64,000 nucleotides of DNA from Duganella rivi. GTDB taxonomy: Bacteria; Pseudomonadota; Gammaproteobacteria; Burkholderiales; Burkholderiaceae_D. Each line of letters begins with the position of its first letter. Positions within the stretch are counted from its first letter, which is position 1. Location: assembly GCF_009857435.1 (NCBI RefSeq), contig NZ_WWCK01000002.1:62001-126000 (forward strand), read 5' to 3'. Position numbers and translations under genes: made by a program. The notes beneath the pieces are model-generated. The model made no database searches, had not been told where the DNA came from, and saw only the letters and a list, made by a program, of their open reading frames with translations. Shown piece by piece: positions 59,727 to 64,000 of the stretch.

Positions 59727-61625
59727 ATGAGCCAGCCCAATCAGTTTTCTTTGCTCAAGCAGCGCCGCTTTGCGCCGTTTTTCTGGACTCAGTTCCTCGG
59801 TGCGTTTAACGATAATCTGTTTAAGACGGCGCTGGTGGTCATCATCACGTTTGATGCGCTGAGCTGGACCACCATGTCGCCGTCGCTGGTGACCAATCTG
59901 ATTCCGGGCCTGTTCATTCTGCCGTATGTGCTGTTCTCGGCCACGGCCGGCCAGTTGGCCGATAAGTTTGAGAAATCGGGCCTGACGCGCTTCGTCAAGT
60001 GGCTGGAGGTCGGCATCATGTGTGTGGCCGGCATCGGCTGGGTGACGCACCACCTGTGGCTGCTGATCGCCGCCGTGGTGGGCATGGGCGTGCACTCGAC
60101 GCTGTTTGGGCCGGTGAAATATGCCTACCTGCCGCAGCAGCTGAAACCGGAAGAACTCATCGGCGGTAACGGTGTGACCGAGATGGGCACCTTCGTCGGC
60201 ATCTTGATGGGCGAGGTGCTGGGCGCGGTGCTGGTGGTGCAGCAGCCGCACGGCCTGCTGCTGGAAGCTGCCGCCACCATCTGCGTGGCGGCCATGGGCC
60301 TGGCCGCGGCCTACCGCATTCCGCTGTCGCCGGCGCCGGCGCCCGATCTCAAGATTAGCTGGAACTTCGTCGGCGAATCGATCCGCAATATCAATTTCTC
60401 GCGCAAGAACCGCACGGTGTTCTTGTCCATGCTCGGCAACTCGTGGTTCTGGTTTTACGGCGCGCTGGTGCTGGCGCAGTTCCCGGTGTACGCCAAGGAT
60501 TATCTGCACGGCGACCACGGCGCCTTCGTGCTGCTGCTGACCATCTTCTCGCTCGGCGTCGGCAGCGGCTCGCTGCTGTGCGAGCGCCTGTCGGGCCGCA
60601 AGGTGGAGATTGGACTGGTGCCGTTCGGTTCGATCGGCTTGACGGTGTTTGGCGTCGACCTGTATTTCGCCAGCCTCGCCTTCAGCGGCGCGGCAACTGC
60701 GGGGGTGCACATAGACGCGTTCGCGCTGCTGGCCCAGCACGGCATGTGGCGCATTCTGTTCGACGTGCTGATGATCGGCATGTTCGGCGGCTTCTTCATC
60801 GTGCCGCTGTTCGCGCTGATCCAGCTGCGCTGCGATCCGGCGCACATCTCGCGCACCATCGCCGGCATGAATATCCTCAATGCGCTGTTCATGGTGGCGG
60901 CAGCCGGCCTGGCGATTGTGCTGCTGGGGCAGGGCTTGACCATCCCGCAGCTGTTCCTCGTGACCGCGCTGCTGAACGCCGTGGTGGCGATTTACATCTT
61001 CTCGCTGGTGCCGGAATTCCTGATGCGCTTCCTCGCGTGGCTGCTGATTCATACCATCCACCGGGTGCAGGTGGTGGACGCCGAGCGCATACCGGCCGAA
61101 GGTGCGGCGGTGCTGGTGTGTAACCACGTGAGCTACGTCGACGCCATCGTGATCATGGCCGCTGCGCCGCGTCCGATCCGTTTCGTGATGGATCACCGCA
61201 TCTTCAAGCTGCCGCTGCTGGGCTGGATTTTCCGCACTGCGCGCGCGATTCCCATTGCGCCGGCCAAGGAAGACCCGTGGCTGATGGAAAAGGCTTATGT
61301 CGATATCGCGCAGGCGCTGCACGAGGGCGACCTGGTGTGCATCTTCCCCGAGGGCCAGCTCACGCGCACCGGCGACATCAACGAGTTCAAGGGCGGCGTG
61401 GCCAAGATCGTCGAACGCAGCAAGGTGCCGGTGATCCCGATGGCGCTGCGCGGCCTGTGGGGCCATCTGCTGAGCCGCAACCAGGAGAATGTGTTCGAGC
61501 GCGTGTTCCGCAAGGGCTTGCGCTCGCGCTTGTCGCTGGCGGTAGGCGCGCCGGTGGCGCCGCAAGATGTCTCGCCGGACGACCTCAAGCAGCGCGTGGC
61601 GGCGCTGCGCGGCGACTGGAAATAA
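59727..61625 (+). CDS. MFS transporter fused to a PlsC-type acyltransferase (LplT-PlsC-like)
   Basis: The protein has 632 residues. The N-terminal ~430 form a 12-helix MFS domain like the lysophospholipid flippase LplT ('FFWTQFLGAFNDNLFKTAL' is the signature start). The last ~190 form a 1-acylglycerol-phosphate acyltransferase domain with NHxxxxD ('NHVSYVDA') and 'FPEGQLTRTG'. In many bacteria this fusion continues into an acyl-ACP synthetase (Aas); here it ends after the acyltransferase. It probably imports and re-acylates lysophospholipids at the inner membrane. Confidence 0.9.
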   Translation: MSQPNQFSLLKQRRFAPFFWTQFLGAFNDNLFKTALVVIITFDALSWTTMSPSLVTNLIPGLFILPYVLFSATAGQLADKFEKSGLTRFVKWLEVGIMCVAGIGWVTHHLWLLIAAVVGMGVHSTLFGPVKYAYLPQQLKPEELIGGNGVTEMGTFVGILMGEVLGAVLVVQQPHGLLLEAAATICVAAMGLAAAYRIPLSPAPAPDLKISWNFVGESIRNINFSRKNRTVFLSMLGNSWFWFYGALVLAQFPVYAKDYLHGDHGAFVLLLTIFSLGVGSGSLLCERLSGRKVEIGLVPFGSIGLTVFGVDLYFASLAFSGAATAGVHIDAFALLAQHGMWRILFDVLMIGMFGGFFIVPLFALIQLRCDPAHISRTIAGMNILNALFMVAAAGLAIVLLGQGLTIPQLFLVTALLNAVVAIYIFSLVPEFLMRFLAWLLIHTIHRVQVVDAERIPAEGAAVLVCNHVSYVDAIVIMAAAPRPIRFVMDHRIFKLPLLGWIFRTARAIPIAPAKEDPWLMEKAYVDIAQALHEGDLVCIFPEGQLTRTGDINEFKGGVAKIVERSKVPVIPMALRGLWGHLLSRNQENVFERVFRKGLRSRLSLAVGAPVAPQDVSPDDLKQRVAALRGDWK

Positions 61626-61667
61626 CCACGCGCCGCGGCAAAAGGCTATGTCATAGTCGTTAAAAAA

Positions 61668-61754
61668 TGTAACTTACCACAGGTTACAAATTACTTAGTT
61701 GTCTTAACAAGTTTTCCGTAGACTGCGATGCGGCGCTTCACGCGAGCGCCGCAT
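61668..61754 (+). promoter_or_regulatory. Operator-like dyad and 10-bp leader hairpin before the lipoprotein gene
   Basis: TGTAAC (61668-61673) and GTTACA (61683-61688) are inverted repeats. Further on, ATGCGGCGCT (61728-61737) and AGCGCCGCAT (61745-61754) form a perfect 10-bp stem with a 7-base loop, 24 bp before the ATG. AGGGGA follows as ribosome binding site. There is no U-tract after the stem, so it is more likely a stabilising leader structure than a terminator. Confidence 0.45.
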
Positions 61755-61778
61755 GCTTATCACTAGGGGAAAACTAAA

Positions 61779-62531
61779 ATGCAGAAATATACGTACTGCG
61801 CGCTGGCCACTGCAGCGCTGCTGGCACTGACCGCTTGCGGCGGCGACAATATTCAACAACAACCACCACAGGCGGCGCCGGTCGCACCGGCGCCAACGCC
61901 GGTGGCATCGACCATCACCATCGACTTCACCAAGGGCATCGACGGCTGGGTTGCCGGCGTGGCCGATTACACCGACGACAGCGAGCCGACCGAAACCGGC
62001 GCCGGCTGGTCGAAAATACCGCTGCCGGTGGGTGGCATGGGCTATTACGTGGCCTCGCGTAACAACAGCGACGATGTGTTCACCTTCATCAAGCGTCAGT
62101 TCACCGGCCTGGTGCCGAACGCGAAGTACACCGTGACCTTTGAAATGACCTACGCCACCGATGCCGCAGTCGGCTGCTTCATGGGTGTCGGCGGCGCGCG
62201 CGGCGAGAACGTCTACATGGTGGCCGCGGCGACTGACGCCGAACCGAAAGTGGTCAAGCAAACCACTGACAACCGCTATCGTTTGAATTTTGATCACGGC
62301 GACCAGGCAGTGTCCGGCAAACAGGGCAAAGTACTGGGCGTGCAGGGTGTCGAGGGACTCGAGTGCGAAGTGGCGCCGATGACCAAGGCCACCCGTAAAT
62401 CGGACGAAGCGATTTCCTTCACCGCCGATAAAGACGGTAAGTTCTGGATCGTGCTGGGTACCGACTCGGCGTTCGAAGGCACCAACGCTCTGTACTATCT
62501 GGGCGCCGTCGCCAAGGTCAAGCCGCAATAA
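61779..62531 (+). CDS. Predicted lipoprotein of unknown function
   Basis: The protein has 250 residues. The lipoprotein signal is 'LATAALLALTACGG' (lipobox LTAC), followed by a Gln/Pro/Ala-rich linker and one beta-sandwich-like domain of ~200 residues ('ITIDFTKGIDGWVAGVADYT', 'FTGLVPNAKYTVTFEMTY', 'GKFWIVLGTDSAF'). The pattern resembles carbohydrate-binding or PEP-CTERM-type beta-sandwich folds, but I do not recognise a named family. A cysteine pair (CFMG and LECE) may form a disulphide. Its stop is directly next to that of the kinase on the other strand. Confidence 0.8.
   Translation: MQKYTYCALATAALLALTACGGDNIQQQPPQAAPVAPAPTPVASTITIDFTKGIDGWVAGVADYTDDSEPTETGAGWSKIPLPVGGMGYYVASRNNSDDVFTFIKRQFTGLVPNAKYTVTFEMTYATDAAVGCFMGVGGARGENVYMVAAATDAEPKVVKQTTDNRYRLNFDHGDQAVSGKQGKVLGVQGVEGLECEVAPMTKATRKSDEAISFTADKDGKFWIVLGTDSAFEGTNALYYLGAVAKVKPQ

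Positions 62532-64000
<1,469 letters not shown>

Overview
The window is about 64 kb of GC-rich chromosomal DNA. Gene content suggests a betaproteobacterium of the family Oxalobacteraceae (Duganella, Massilia or Rugamonas type). The clues are the domain mix (GAF-GspE, GAF-HD-GYP and CHASE2 cyclase next to two-partner secretion), a split ArnA inside a complete L-Ara4N operon, and GGGTCTGACCCC-type palindromic repeats. The taxonomic call is inference; no rRNA gene is present.

Layout. (1) 1-1790: the end of a GNAT acetyltransferase, an exported esterase and a small orphan protein. (2) 1673-9005: a signalling block. A metallo-beta-lactamase-fold hydrolase and a GAF-containing GspE-type ATPase lie on the minus strand. 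A GAF/HD-GYP phosphodiesterase and a CHASE2 nucleotide cyclase lie on the plus strand. (3) 9141-24390: a two-partner secretion locus with two giant filamentous-haemagglutinin-like exoproteins on either side of one TpsB transporter, then a secreted FecR-domain protein. A perfect FNR/ANR-type box precedes the first exoprotein. (4) 24398-27009 and 35083-35345: a copper regulon of copA, cueR and copZ with CueR-type 19-bp-spacer promoters. (5) 27012-34350: a cobalamin riboswitch followed by an ExbB-like protein, a DUF2149 (ExbD-like) protein, a membrane-anchored CobN/HmuS-like chelatase and a TonB-dependent receptor. I consider this the most interesting system in the window. (6) 35348-37743: an orphan HicB-like protein and a PIN-PhoH protein. 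(7) 37972-46063: a complete lipid A L-Ara4N operon (arnT, SMR flippase subunit, arnB, arnC, separate formyltransferase and decarboxylase, arnD) with a peroxiredoxin at its end. (8) 46237-48816: an aminotransferase and homoserine dehydrogenase.

(9) 48820-52823: a QseE-QseG-QseF (GlrK/GlrR) two-component system. The BON-domain gene beside it carries a perfect -24/-12 sigma-54 promoter and an upstream TGTC-N10-GACA site, which looks like a self-contained regulator-target circuit. (10) 52906-55149: RraB, a phosphopantetheinyl transferase flanked by inverted palindromic repeats, a decayed reading frame and a small outer-membrane barrel. (11) 55347-59665: a Fur-type iron-uptake operon (TonB receptor, two small membrane proteins, PepSY reductase-like protein). 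(12) 59675-64000: an MFS-acyltransferase fusion, a lipoprotein and the 3' part of a hybrid histidine kinase.

The genes cluster around the cell envelope: adhesin secretion, tetrapyrrole, iron and copper handling, lipid A modification, and envelope-stress signalling. Start sites were chosen from overlaps, Shine-Dalgarno spacing, signal peptides and remembered family N-termini. No database search was possible.
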